Assembly (NCBI GenBank): GCA_963932465.1
Contig: OZ010786.1
Location: forward strand, 592,461,038-592,525,037
Origin: Maratus speciosus
Taxonomy: Eukaryota > Arthropoda > Arachnida > Araneae > Salticidae
DNA: 64,000 nt
Direction: 5' to 3'
The notes beneath the pieces are model-generated. The model ran no database searches, was not told the DNA's origin, and saw nothing but the letters and a program-made list of their open reading frames with translations. A program made the position numbers and the translations under genes. This document shows, one piece after another, positions 25,132 to 36,074 of this stretch (its first letter is position 1; each line of letters opens with the position of its first letter).

Positions 25132-26096
25132 TGTGACAGCGTTTCTGTCCCATAGCTATCATTTTTATTCAAAATTAATTTAAAACATAACTTTCTTACT
25201 TTTAGGTCACACTATTCTCCCCCCCCCTCTTTCTTATGCTGAAATATGTAATTAAATTCTTTTCTCAAAACCATCCAGATTTTTTTATTAAAGTGTTTTC
25301 TTTCTTCTTTCTAAAAACATCTTTATTTCCAGCCGCGAAGATTCATTTCCTTTTTTTTCCCTTTTCCTTATCTGTCTGTTACCGCTCCCAGTGCAAAGAA
25401 ATAAATAAAAAACTAAAAGGCACAACTGCTAGTAGCAATGTCCTCATTTAATTTCATCGTATTTTCGCCCGCCGTAGTCAGAAGCAATTTTTATCTCTAC
25501 TAATACGTGAACGTTGAATATGTATTAACAATAAAAAGTAAAAATGAACGAATATTATGGGAAGCATGTTTTTTTCGTGTTTTGTGGTCGAGCTAAAAGC
25601 CAGATGTCCTGGATTTTCAGCATTTTTCTCATCGAGCAATCTGCAGTCTGCAATTTCATCTAACAGTTAGTTGGGCAAAGGCCTATCTGTAATATAAACA
25701 ATTTCGGTTTGTCTGTTACTTTTCTCATCCTAATTAGAAGCGCTTACTTGCAATCTCGGCCTCACCCGTCCGGTAGTGTCACCACATTTTTGCGGTAATG
25801 TTTATCGCCAAAAGCTTTTGTTCCCTTTCGCGCAGTCACCAAAAGTTTGTAAATTGGCGATTCTGTGCAACGCCAAGATTTCTAGACTTCTTGCAAAAAC
25901 TTCACTCCTGTTTCAGCTTTCGAGATGTAAAGTTGTCTAAAAAGTAAAGGCGCTTTGGCGTCCCATGTATTATGGGGGTCTCTCTCTCCCATTTTTCTCT
26001 AACTGAACCACCTTTTAAAAGATGCTTTTAAATAAAGAGTAGTTCCTGTAAATTTATAGTTGGAGTTTGTTAGCATTTAGAACCCGGTCTTCAAAT
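25132..26096 (+). repeat. Direct repeat, second copy (965 bp)
   Basis: Matches 23403-24371 with few substitutions (by eye a few percent) and shorter homopolymer runs. With the spacer it forms a partial tandem duplication with period 1729 bp. Confidence 0.9.
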
Positions 26097-26143
26097 CTAT
26101 GCTATACTGCTATTGAAAGAAACAAAGTTATGGTTCGTCTTAA

Positions 26144-26372
26144 CACGTTCACGCCGGCGCGGTGGGTCACACTCGACTGTCTCAGAGCTGACAAATCTCC
26201 GGCTTTTTGGATACCAGTATTTTAATACAGAAAATGTTGTTTTATTTAATTAGAACAATTGGGCGATTTAAAGGAACAACATTTTCTCTAAAATAATAGT
26301 GGTGTGCAAAAAGCCGGAGACTTGACCACTCTGAGACAGTCGAGTGTGACCCACCGCGCCGGCGTGAACGTG
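26144..26372. repeat. GC-rich-ended TTAA MITE, copy 1
   Basis: A 229-bp hairpin flanked by TTAA on both sides (26140-26143 and 26373-26376). Ends CACGTTCACGCCGGCGCGGT pair with the other end, and the inverted repeats extend past CTCTGAGACAGTCGAG. The middle is AT-rich. The 57130 copy has the same length. Confidence 0.9.
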
Positions 26373-26767
26373 TTAATATGTAGATTTTCCCCTAAGCAAA
26401 TTTTATATACATAATTTAAAAGTAGACTTTATTTCCAATCGTCTGATACCAGTAACTTTCTTCTAAGATAATTTGTTGAAGAGTTAGTACGGGGTGTTTA
26501 CTTTTTTTTCCACGACTGTACTTGTACACAAATAAGTAGAGAGAAATTCACGCTTCCTCCTGAAAAACATTGTGGAGCATTGAGTGAAACGTACGGTTCC
26601 ATAGACAGTCATTTGCCATTAGAAAATTGGGTATGGCTCGCTTTTTCTGCATACGCAATGCATTGGAATTGACACTAATATTGTTCAACATATTTTTCTG
26701 GTATGAAATTTTCAATATGTTGAAAGCATTTATGAGGGCATTCGCTATCCGATAGAAGAATAAATTC

Positions 26768-26919
26768 ATAGCTGCCAAAAAACTTACTCTTTTTTGTACC
26801 GGAAAAAAATTTACAGTAAATTTTACCTTTTCAAATCGCTGTAATCTGCCGATTAAATAAGGCAAAAGTTTCTATTAAATTTTTGTGGTACAATAAAAGC
26901 GGAACAGTTGGCAGCTATG
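26768..26919. repeat. MITE related to the 8872 element
   Basis: Ends CATAGCTGCC and GGCAGCTATG, with the internal phrases GTAAATTTTACC and GCCGATTAAATAAGGC. Flanking TTAA has degenerated. Lies in block B of copy 3, where copies 1 and 2 have no insert. Confidence 0.7.
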
Positions 26920-26936
26920 ATAAATCTATTACTTAA

Positions 26937-27145
26937 CCCCTTAATTCTCGCTCCCGTCATATTCTCGGGCTGTGTCTTTTACTCAAATTGTTTGATTCCC
27001 ACCAGTTTTATAAAATAGTGAAATTGGGTATATTTTGGTATCGTTTTTACTGTCATTAAATAAGGTGAATATTTCTTTTTCATAAAAGTGGTGCCAATAA
27101 GCAATTTGAATTATTCAACCGTAATTTAATTCGAGCGTTAAGGTG
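26937..27145. repeat. TTAA-flanked MITE (family A)
   Basis: A 209-bp element between TTAA at 26933-26936 and 27146-27149. Starts CCCCTTAATTCTCGCTCCCG and ends GAGCGTTAAGGTG. Internal TAAGGTGAATATT and ACCAGTTTTATAA are shared with 30286, 46842 and the interrupted copies at 7055 and 14350. Confidence 0.85.
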
Positions 27146-27169
27146 TTAAAACATTCGTTGTCTAACATA

Positions 27170-27340
27170 TTGAGTCGATCAGAAGGTCGTGTCGTGTTGC
27201 GAAAATTAATTCGTATCGGAAAATTCTGTCCGGTAATTATTAGACATTAGATATCCGAATCAATGTCTAATAATTAAACGATAGAATTTTCCAATACGAA
27301 TTGATTTTACAAACACGACACGACTTTCTGATCGACCCAA
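27170..27340. repeat. TA-flanked 171-bp hairpin MITE
   Basis: Flanked by TA (27168-27169, 27341-27342). Ends TTGAGTCGATCAGAAGGTCG and, inverted, TTGGGTCGATCAGAAAGTCG. The arms pair over about 75 bp (AACACGACACGAC, TTCCAATACGAATT). Copies 1 and 2 of the array (7570, 14865) lack it. Confidence 0.85.
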
Positions 27341-28470
27341 TAATGTTAATAGAACATGTTCTTTCATTGAGTTCTTTCATGTGTTTTCAAATATTTTTTT
27401 TTCCTTTTGTCGCTTTAAAAATATGAAAAATTATTTAAAAAATTCTGTTGAATATTTTGAATACAAAAATGCGCTTAATTTTCACCGCTGATCGCTGTCG
27501 TTGAGGATTTAACTGAAATACCAATATTAATAAAATATTGGGTTTATATTGAAAATAATTGGAATTAAACGTCAACACCGCAGAAATATTGGTACACATT
27601 GTAATTTATCTGTAACAGAACTCCAATATTGCAAAAATATTTACTTTATGTTAGAAATATTAAAAATGAAATCGCAAAATATTTCTTTCCAATATTGTTC
27701 AAATGTGTGTAAAATATAAACTTTCCAATGTTGTGACAATATTTCATGCAGATATTGGAGACAATGCCCAAGACATACTCAATACAAACAATATTGGCGA
27801 AAAACATTATTATTATTATTATTATTTTTACATCGATGAATGTATCTTTTATCAGGAGATTCAACAGGTAGTTATACAGAATGCGTACGGTCTTTGGATT
27901 TGAGTATCACTAGTTCTAGATGCTAATTTTCTCCTTGTTGAAAGACAGTAATTTTGCGAATAAATGAAACGAGATTTGCCATTATAGAGTATTCCAATTG
28001 AAGAGTAGTATTCCAATTGTACGGGCACTGTGTAACTACAACTTTTGACTTTCACTGTATGTGCTTTTGTAACTGGTGGTGGAGGAAGGGAAAGGTCGCT
28101 CTGTCAAAATGTTTGAGTCCTCCAAATCCTGAGATTTTAAAAATTTGCAGCATATGCAAGCAATATAATACATTTTACTTTTTCGTATCATTCTCAATGT
28201 TATCAATATTAAAAACTACTCCAACACAGACGAAACTACGCGAACCTTTTTTACGCGGATTTTTCTAACTTTGAAACAGAATTTCGCACATTATTCAAAA
28301 TAATTATATTGCTACCTTATGAATCAGTTAGCAGTCGAAATCTCTACTGTTTTTTAAGGTACATAAACATAGAAATTTGGAACTGAATTTTATAAATAGG
28401 AAATCGCTGCCAGTTTTAATTGGAATATATTATAAATTGCAAAATAATTTATAATTACAGTAATTTTAGT

Positions 28471-28474
<4 letters not shown>

Positions 28475-28520
<46 letters not shown>
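28475..28520. repeat. Poly(A) run of about 46
   Basis: An uninterrupted A tract followed by CCTGGGGG. It is not at the end of any element I can define, so I call it a homopolymer rather than a retroposon tail. Confidence 0.9.
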
Positions 28521-28524
<4 letters not shown>

Positions 28525-29600
28525 GGGGAAAAATGATAATAGAGTTGATGGCAGATTTACTTGTAGTGCATCACAAATTATTATTGTTGGATATCTACAC
28601 TAACAATTATTGTATTTGCAAGTATTATTAAATCAATGTGTATATATTATTATATCTTTGATGGGTATAGCAAATAACTTACCATGCGGATGCACTTACA
28701 AAATTAAAAATTATGAACAAAATGAAAATGTCACACTGTTGTAAAACACCTCTGTATTAAAATATATGCATAATATGCGTTATGAGTGTTTTTATCTAAA
28801 AAGCGGTATAACTATTAATTTATAAATTTTACCTCGTACATTTGTGCGCACTAAAATTAAGGTTCTAATCCTAAGATTCGAGCGATTTAAAAACCAAGGG
28901 ATGAAATTTGAAAAGTTTTTTCTTCATACGCAACATTATTGCCCCATCTTTATTCTAAAAAATATTTTTTTTCATTCTTTTATAATTTAAAATTTGTTTA
29001 GAAAATTTCAATAATGCCAGTAAAATGTTACAGTTCTTGAAATCCACACTTTTTTATATAGATTATTAAAGTCTATATCTTTACTAATACATTTATTATA
29101 TTAAAATATGCATATCGAATTATATATGGAAACATAACTTTTTTTAAAGTTGAATAGATAATTCAAAAATTTAATATTTTAAATTAAACATTATCTAAGG
29201 TGTATTCGTCAGCTATTGTAAATACAACATATAGAAATGCCTGCAAGATTCGAGGATTCGAACAACTAATATAAGTTAGACTTTTTTTATATATAAAAAT
29301 ATTGAATGAAAAATGAATTTAAAACACATATAATGACAATTATGTTAATCCTAAAAGATCTGTATTACTTAATTATCCTAAACCTAAATACCTAATTACC
29401 TAATCTGTATTACTAATATTTAAAGCTTGAACTTTTTTAACGATTAACGATAATATTTACATTTGGTACATAAAATTTACAATCACTTCTTCAATACAAA
29501 ATCGAGTCATTGTCAATTATAATAGCCCCCAAGATTGCCAGTCTGGTCTCCAATTGTAATCCGAAATTGTCATCACAGCAATTTCGAAAAAAATTTCACT
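28521..29600. other. AT-rich stretch, nothing recognised
   Basis: No gene, RNA or terminal inverted repeat identified. Short AT-rich words only. Composition resembles the non-repeat spacers elsewhere in the window. Confidence 0.4.
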
Positions 29601-29611
29601 TTATGTGATTG

Positions 29612-30735
29612 CAAAACAGTTGCTGAACAGTTGAACAGCATTGACGGGTTACCTAGTTGAGATTAGCGTAACACCCAGTCTGTTGTTTAATGTCTAGTAT
29701 ATTTATGAGCCAATGGGAAATGAAAAAGTGTAGTTTTAAAAACTACATGATAAGAAAAATAAAAAAAAATAAAGTAAAAGGCTAAAAATTACGAAAATAT
29801 TTTTAAAATAGAAAAATTTAAAGTTGAGTCTTTAAGCCAAGTTAAAGATGTTAGTAGAATAATTAAGCCCTCTGACAGTCTTGGAAAAGGGCAAAATTGT
29901 AATGTTGTTTTCTCTGCATTTTGGTTTAAATGCTAAAAAAAGGTGATTATTTCAGCATTTTAATAAAACAACTTAACAACGAATATGAATGCAATCCTTG
30001 GAAGTATTAATCATTCTTCAATGTATTAAAAATACATTAAATCAATAGAATCATATTACTTTAAATATTGCTTGTATTGCAGTGAAACAGGGAGCTTAGT
30101 GAACGTATTAACACGGGCTTGTCAGTGAGGAGGGAAAGGTATAGCTGTATTTCCATGAACTACTATATGTCACCATTATATGGTCTCTCATTAAATAAAT
30201 CATAAATTACTATTTTTTATTCCTGGTATGAACACAAAATTTCTGATTAAAAATGTAATGCCAAACTGACAACTCTCCCCTTTAACCCCTTAACGCTCGA
30301 ATTAAACTACGGTTCAATAATTCAAATTGCTTATTGGCACCACTTTTATGAAAAAGAAATATTCACCTTATTTAATGACAGTAAAAACGATACTAAAATA
30401 TAGCCAATTTCACTATTTTATAAAACTGGTGGGAATCAAACAATTTGAGTAAAGGACACAGCCCTTGAATATGACGGGAGCGAGAATTGAGGGGTTAATA
30501 GACACGTGACCACCACCGTTAAATAACAAGAGCACATTTTGCAATTAAGCTATTAATATTTCCAACATAAAGTAAATATTTTTGGAATATTGGCGTTTTG
30601 TTGCAGATACACTCATTATACCGCAATATTCCTGAAGTATTGACGTTTCATTACAAACATTACAAATGTGACCCAACTGTATTATCAATATTGATATTTG
30701 TATTCAAGTATCAGCGATAGCAATCAAAACTTAAT
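29612..30735 (-). repeat. Inverted, diverged fragment of block B
   Basis: Read on the minus strand the order matches block B: AACATAAAGT / ACTTTATGTT near 30560, GAAACGTCAATAC at about 30640, the family-A MITE at 30286-30494, and the GCTGAACAG...CACCCAG...GTAGTTTTAAAAACTAC repeat (29612-29760), which sits inside the MITE in block B. Here the last two are separated, so the ancestral order can be compared. Confidence 0.65.
30286..30494. repeat. TTAA-flanked MITE (family A)
   Basis: 209 bp between TTAA at 30282-30285 and 30495-30498, reverse orientation of the 26937 element. Intact and uninterrupted, so a good reference for the family. Confidence 0.9.
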
Positions 30736-30744
30736 TTTAATTCT

Positions 30745-31074
30745 TACTGAGCCTCATTATAAGTGGATGATTTATTAAATCGGATTATAAAACTATCACT
30801 AAGAGAAATAAATGAATGCGAACATAATTAAAATTAATTTGAAGAGCTTAAGTAAATATATCATATTCGAAAACTTTCTTGCAGGAATTCAATTTTGTGA
30901 TTCAAAAATTGGATTTAGTATTCCTTAGTTAATTATTTAGAAAATATTAATGTTCCCCTTTCGATAGAATATCTATATTTAAATGATATATAGCGATTTC
31001 CCATATTAATGTTTCTCTCGTTTTACACTGAGGTTCTCTTATTTATATAAATAGGTTCACGACATATATATACA
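30745..31074 (+). repeat. Third, diverged partial copy of the 36/61-kb duplication
   Basis: Follows the text after 36600 and 61310: an exon-like stretch ending near ATAAATGAATGCGAACATAA, then AAAATTAATTTGAAGAG, GGATTTAG, a GAAAATATTAATGTT landmark and AAATGATATATAGCGATTTCC. In the phase of the other copies the first part reads DLLNRIIKLSLREINEC, comparable to HLINQFHKHLTREISEC at 61.3 kb. Confidence 0.6.
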
Positions 31075-31076
31075 TA

Positions 31077-31650
31077 CCGGGTAAGTCAAAATGAATATAG
31101 CGATTACAAATGCCTATAACTATTTAATGGAAAAGAATTTATCAATAAGATTAACACAGAATGTAGTCGGAACTTCAAATTTTTCTATACATACGACATA
31201 GATGTTCTATGTGACTTCCCTTGGTCAACGGACAACATCTAGGCGGTAGTCCATTTCGGTGACTGAAAAAATGCTTCAGAATGTATGGCTTTTAACCCCT
31301 TGAGGGGCAAGCGATTGTGTTCCTGTAATGTTGAACTCACACCGGATTCTTTGAAAAAGTTCTATTTCAAAATAAGTAAAAGCTATCTTTCGGCCTTTTT
31401 TCCACCAAAGTTAGAAAAGTAAAATTTAATAATTTTTTTGTGTAAAACTTTATTAATCGTAGGTGGTATATAATACATACAGCCTAGATGTTGTCCGTGT
31501 GACCAAGGGAAGTCACATAGAACATCTATGACGTATGTATACAAAATTGTGAAGTTCCATCTACATTCTGCGTTAATCGTATCCATAAATTCTTTTCCAT
31601 TAAATAGTTATAGCCGTTTGTAATCGCTATATTCATCTTGACTTACGCGG
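31077..31650. mobile_element. Palindromic mariner-type element with nested MITE
   Basis: TA-flanked, ends CCGGGTAAGTCAAAATGAAT and inverted CCGCGTAAGTCAAGATG. Arms of about 190 bp include the paired landmark GATGTTCTATGTGACTTCCC. A truncated TTAA MITE splits the middle. No coding potential. Confidence 0.8.
31296..31481. repeat. Truncated TTAA MITE (CCCCTTGAGGGGC family)
   Basis: The left end CCCCTTGAGGGGCAAG follows TTAA at 31292. The internal AATCGTAGGTGG matches 56655-56863, but the right end and its TTAA are missing. Confidence 0.75.
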
Positions 31651-32636
31651 TATTATGTTTAGTTTTTGTTATGACATGAACAGACTTAGTTTTTTTGGGA
31701 AAGTTAATTTTGCACTTAAATCAATTCTCCCTATATTTAAATAAAAATAGGAAAGTTTACCATAATATATACTGCAGAAATAAAATTTCGTATAGTTGTT
31801 CATTGATGGCTACTGATGACTACATAAAAAGTCCTGATGGATAGGAAGTGGGCGGGGAGTGTGGGAAATTAAGCTTTGCCAACCCCCTTTTTTAGTTTTT
31901 TGAAAAGGTCTCAGAAACTGTGCGTTTTCATGAAAGAATTACTCTGGCATAAATTAAAGAGCATAAAATTATCTGCAAATGACAGGCATGCACAGTGGAA
32001 CCTCAGTTATCCGTCAGTCACGGGACCGAAGCCTTGATGGATTTTTTACACGTCTTTTCAAATGTATTTACTTAATTTCCATTTAGATTTACTAAATATT
32101 GTCACAAAAAAATAAATAAAACGAAAAGACTCCACTACTGCAATACTGCGCGAGCTCATGGTAGGTAGTTAGTTAAGGAAAAAATAAATATTCATCATTA
32201 ATGAAATGTTTATTAATGTGAAACTGTGAGTATAAAACTTATAATTGCGAGTATAAAACATGGAGAAAACTAAAAGTAGCTACATACTAATTTATAATTA
32301 AGTAGATATTATGTAATTATGAAGCAGATAAGTCTTTGAAAGGAGTCATTATCATTAGGGTTTTTTTTCTTGAATATCCTCAGCAGTGGAAGTGGCTGGG
32401 TCGTTAAGGACACATAATCATCCCCTAATTGTCTTCCTTGTACTGTTGATCTCGATCTGGGACTGTAGACAAATATTTATTATTAATAAAATGTTTATTC
32501 TTTGAAACTTTGTGTAGCTTTCATGATTGGGGATCCACTTTCAATATGTGCTGGTGTTGAACATTTTATGCCAACGATGAAGTGAAATGCATTCAGTCAA
32601 CCGAGCGTGGGAATATTAAAATCTGCGTTATCTTAA

Positions 32637-32837
32637 CCCTAGAACTACCGGAAATTTTACTCAAGTTTTATAAAAACATTCTACACCAGAATTTTTACTT
32701 AAAACTATTTAATTTGTTTATTTAACTTATTATTGTCTGATTTATACATTTAGTTTGTTTTGAAGAAATTTTCTGGTTTGAATAGATATTTTGAATATAC
32801 ATGTCGGGTCCATTGGACCCTTCTGGTAGACAGAGGG
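32637..32837. repeat. TTAA-flanked MITE
   Basis: 201 bp between TTAA copies (32633-32636, 32838-32841). Ends CCCTAGAACTACCGG and inverted CCCTCTGTCTACCAGAAGG. Internal TTCTGGTTTGAATAG. A third nesting level within the Tigger-like element. Confidence 0.8.
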
Positions 32838-33074
32838 TTAAACAAACTGACAGAACATTCCTCGTAAACCTGTTTGACCATGTTGAATGGCAAACATTTC
32901 AAATATTCTGGATTCATAATTGGACGAACAAAATCTCAAATTCGAAATGAGATCGACTAAGTTCTTGTGATCATACTTTCTCTACAAGAGCACACCAAGG
33001 CCGGTCAAAATTGGGGAAACAGAAGACAGTGGACGTACTGCTGATATATTGGCATGGCTTATTTTAATGCATTT

Positions 33075-33670
33075 TATTTGTCAAGCAACATCGTTTTGCC
33101 GAACTTTCTTCTTCACGGGAACATGCTCCAGAAAACAGCTGAGAGGTTTAAGAATATCACTGTTGGCATCCTTGAAAAAGTCATTACTTGGAAGATAGCG
33201 CGTACAATCTTTTGACTGGGTACCCTCCCTAATGATTACTGCTGTAGTTTGCACAATTCTTAATCACTCATCACCACAATCTTTTTTTTCATGACATGCA
33301 TCTAATAGCACTTTCATTTCTGTGTCAATAAAATAAACGGAAGGAACCTTTTTTGGATTTTTAGTTATGATGATACTCTCTCCATATCTCTGTTTTAGTT
33401 TAGCTTTCATTGTCTGTTCGTCTGGGGCACGCGCAGTTACTACGGAAAGCAAACCAGACAAGGCATGTTGGCAGTCATAATTATTTTTAAGAAATAAGCA
33501 AATTTCTTCCATGGCTTCAACAACATAGTTTGTTTCTGGCCGTCCTCATTTACCTCCTCTTGACATGAGATAAAAATTCTGTAAACAATCATTATGGTAA
33601 ATTCCGTCAGTAGCAAGTAAATCAAACACATTACTAAGGCGAATTTTAAATTCTTCTCTCCACTGATCAT
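33075..33670 (-). pseudogene. Degraded arthropod ORF of unknown function
   Basis: Two overlapping minus-strand frames (33440-33670 and 33264-33512), continuing with stops and shifts to about 33075. The clearest part reads HALSGLLSVVTARAPDEQ, then MKAKLKQRYGESIIIT, VYFIDTEMKVLLDAC, and after interruptions YPVKRLYALSS, DFFKDANSDILKPLSCFLE. The order resembles a repeated uncharacterised protein of arthropod genomes that I recall without a function. It is not a transposase motif set. Its position inside Tigger-type ends suggests capture. Frameshifts and stops make it non-functional. Confidence 0.45.
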
Positions 33671-34800
33671 TTCTCATTTTTGGGGCTTCAAGGACTCATT
33701 GTGTCATGGTTGGAACGTTTGTTTTTAAGACTCGAACCTCATAAAGCAAAGGAATTGGTTTCTTTTTTTCTTTTTCGTTCATCAATCAAATCAGTACAAA
33801 TGATCAGTACAAACGAAGCACCAGTTTTTGAAAGCGAACATGGGAACCGATGACCACAGAGTAGTTGGTTGTCTGCTTATTGATGATGTAGGTTTGACTT
33901 AGATGTTCTTAGTGCTGCATTAATCATATCAGGTCACGCGTAAGTTTTACGGCATGCACTGTACGCTTTCAGAAATGTGGTATTTTTCAACTACTGAAAA
34001 TTTGGACCTGTATTTGGATAATTTCCGGTATTAAACTTTGGATCTCTTTTTCACCTACTCGTACTACATCACCATTTGGTTCATAAACATATACGTCACA
34101 AATGAAACATTTATCCGTTTACATGATGAGCGCAAAAAAATGTTCATTACTATAAACGCGATGTTACTATAAATCCGAACTCTAATGAACACACATCCAC
34201 ATCCCAATACTGGGTTATAGAAACTAACTGAATGCACGAAATGGAAAAATAGAAAAATAAAGTGTGTGGAAGGGGATTCTCCTATCACGCAGAAACACCA
34301 CCTGCAAAGTAAAAATCACTTGTTAGTCTTTACTTTTAAATTTGTCTCCCCGCTGAACGTAAATATCAACTCCTGCGAGAGTATTCACCACTTGTCTGTC
34401 GATGTAGCATGTAGGTAATCAGAAGTTAAGTTGTTTTCTGTTATTTTTTGTGACAATATTTAATAAATTTAAATAGACATTAAGTAAATAAATTCGAAAA
34501 GAAAGCGATATTTTTTCAGAATGTCCATCAAGGCTCCGGTCCCATAACTGACGGATAACTGAGTTTCTACTGTGTATACGTGTCATTTTGTAGAGAAATT
34601 TAGGCTATTAAATTTATGCCAGAGTAATTTTTTCATGAAAACCCACAATTTGTGAGATATGTTCAAAAAACAAAAAATACTCCCCCAGATTGCTTCCCAT
34701 CCATCAGGACTTTTTATATAATCGTCAATGAACAGCTGTACCAAATTTTATCTCTGTAGCATTTATTATGGCAAACTGCACCAAAAAGGGATTATTTAAC

Positions 34801-35876
34801 CCTTTATCTACTGACGGTACTTATAAGTACCACTCACTTTAAACTTTTATATCATAGTAAATATTACTAATATTCTAATGGTACTTTGCAAGAAACGCTC
34901 TTTTAACTCTACTTTATCCGAATACATGGCAGCAGTAGTTCTAGGTTTGTTATTTTAGAGAGGAATGAGGCTATCTTTGAAGCAGTCGATGTATTTTCTG
35001 CCGACATTTTCTACAGATTGCCACGCTCGTCTTTTCATTGCTGCAAACACAGTAAAGGATATAAGATAAGTGTTGGATTTTTTTTATGTGTTCATCATGA
35101 TCTCATAATACAATATGACTAGCTATTTTAGATGTACGGTGTATGTATTTGATTTAACAGTTGAATTACTCGGTGGTACTTATAAGTACCGTCAGTACAC
35201 TGCGTGTTGGAGAAAAACTTCTGGTTTACTTTTCGTCTGTGTAGTTATCCATCGTTTTCATCTGCTTTAAAATGTAATTACTAAAATGTAGTGTAGTAAT
35301 GATTTCCCCGGTATTTCTTTTCTGTTTCATTGTTATTTTTCATAGGAAATCGTAAAAGTTGTAGCACCGGCTCGTTTTTGCTATGCTAGAAATGGAATAT
35401 GTAAATTCATATATTGCATATGTGGAGATGCGAGAGAACGTGTTGTCCCTGGAATATAGCCGTCGCATAACTAAAGGACAGCTAACAAGATAGAAACTTG
35501 AAGAAAAATAGTTTTATTAACCCTTTCAGGAGCATAACACTTTCAATTCTAAACTACTGAAATAAATGATTAGCACCGGAATTTGTCAAACGATTTATTT
35601 GTAAATGAGAAAAAGCCTATATTTTATGTACTTATTAAATCGAAAATATTTTGTGGTTCCAGTTGAAATAAATTGTGGGGTTTTCTGTTATGATATTTTA
35701 GTCATAGTGTACTGACGATACTTTAAAGTACCACTTTAATTAATTACCTCTAAATAATTAAATTTCTCACGCGTGAGTACTTTTTTTATATTTATCCTTT
35801 AATTTTCATTGTAGTTACTGAAAAAAAATATTACATGAAAAAAATTGCAGTAGATCATAATGCCGTAGATAAAGGG
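34801..35876. mobile_element. 1.1-kb TTAA-flanked element
   Basis: Bounded by TTAA at 34797-34800 and 35877-35880, with ends CCCTTTATCTACTGACGG and inverted CCCTTTATCTACGGCATT. The palindrome GGTACTTATAAGTACC occurs at the left end with one change and at about 35174, and a related CTTTAAAGTACC near 35717. The TTAA target and CCCTT ends suggest a piggyBac-type non-autonomous element. No transposase found. A truncated MITE beginning CCCTTTCAGGAGC lies inside at 35521. Confidence 0.7.
35521..35665. repeat. Truncated TTAA MITE inside the 1.1-kb element
   Basis: Follows TTAA (35517-35520). Matches the left two thirds of the 59459 element (GGAATTTG, AAACGATTTATTTGTAAATG). The right end is missing. 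Confidence 0.65.
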
Positions 35877-36074
35877 TTAATTAGACTATGTGGATAACTT
35901 GAAGTACTTGATCAAAATATAATCTATTTTCATAAATCACACTTTTAATGGCACAACAACTAGAAATTTTAATGAATTTTTAAAAAAAATATTACACAAT
36001 ATTATTTTTAGTTAGAACTATTTATCTTAAGTATTTAATCAATTTAGGTTTATGTTTTACATGTTGAATCAAAT

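Larger units (their letters stand above)
22015..26518. mobile_element. 4.5-kb composite Tc1-like element without transposase
   Basis: Ends CAGTCGTGGAAAAAAAAGTA are repeated in inverse at the right, and the inverted repeats extend about 125 bp. It is flanked by TA (22013-22014 and 26519-26520). Joining the flanks restores the block B text found at 6613 and 13920 in copies 1 and 2, so the insertion borders are exact. The interior has no recognisable transposase. It holds a MITE (22734), an inverted copy of the 841-930 repeat (about 23186-23250), a pair of 965-bp direct repeats and a GC-rich MITE (26144). Confidence 0.85.
20550..28330. repeat. Higher-order repeat, copy 3, heavily interrupted
   Basis: Starts with the unit landmark near 20570 (TTAATTCTTTGAGTCATGG), continues after a palindrome at 21561 (GGGGCTGTATATTTAAA), then at 26519 with block B, and ends near 28330. 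It corresponds to the long first unit of copies 1 and 2 (5977-9042). It is more diverged and lacks the following short units, so the array ends here. Insertions are annotated separately. Confidence 0.85.
31991..34574. mobile_element. Tigger-like 2.6-kb element with foreign cargo
   Basis: Ends CACAGTGGAACCTCAGTTAT and inverted CACAGTAGAAACTCAGTTAT, continuing CCGTCAGT and a paired CATCAAGGCTCCGGTCCC. The right flank is TA, while the left has TG. The interior shows no pogo/Tigger DNA-binding or DDE motif. It holds minus-strand fragments of a different protein (33075-33670) and a TTAA MITE (32637). Stretches 32040-32630 and 33680-34300 contain no recognised coding. Confidence 0.7.
31748..34791. 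mobile_element. Palindromic element split by a Tigger-like insertion
   Basis: Left arm 31748-31990 and right arm 34575-34791 are inverted copies: TTTACCATAAT / ATTATGGCAAA, GTTCATTGATGG / CGTCAATGAAC, AAAAGTCCTGATGGAT / ATCCATCAGGACTTTT, TTACTCTGGCATAAATT / AAATTTATGCCAGAGTAA. The inner borders meet exactly at the Tigger-like element. Confidence 0.8.

Noticed and set aside
23403..26096. LTR retrotransposon with 965-bp LTRs
   Set aside because: Repeats do not begin and end with TG...CA, there is no flanking target duplication, no primer-binding site, and the 760-bp spacer has no gag or pol coding. A partial tandem duplication explains it better.
26548..26865. 105-codon minus-strand gene (INAFNILKISYQKNML)
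   Set aside because: The corresponding places in array copies 1 and 2 (6571-7050, 13850-14340) are only partly similar and shifted or stopped. The frame runs across a MITE (26768-26919). Probably a block B repeat, not a gene.
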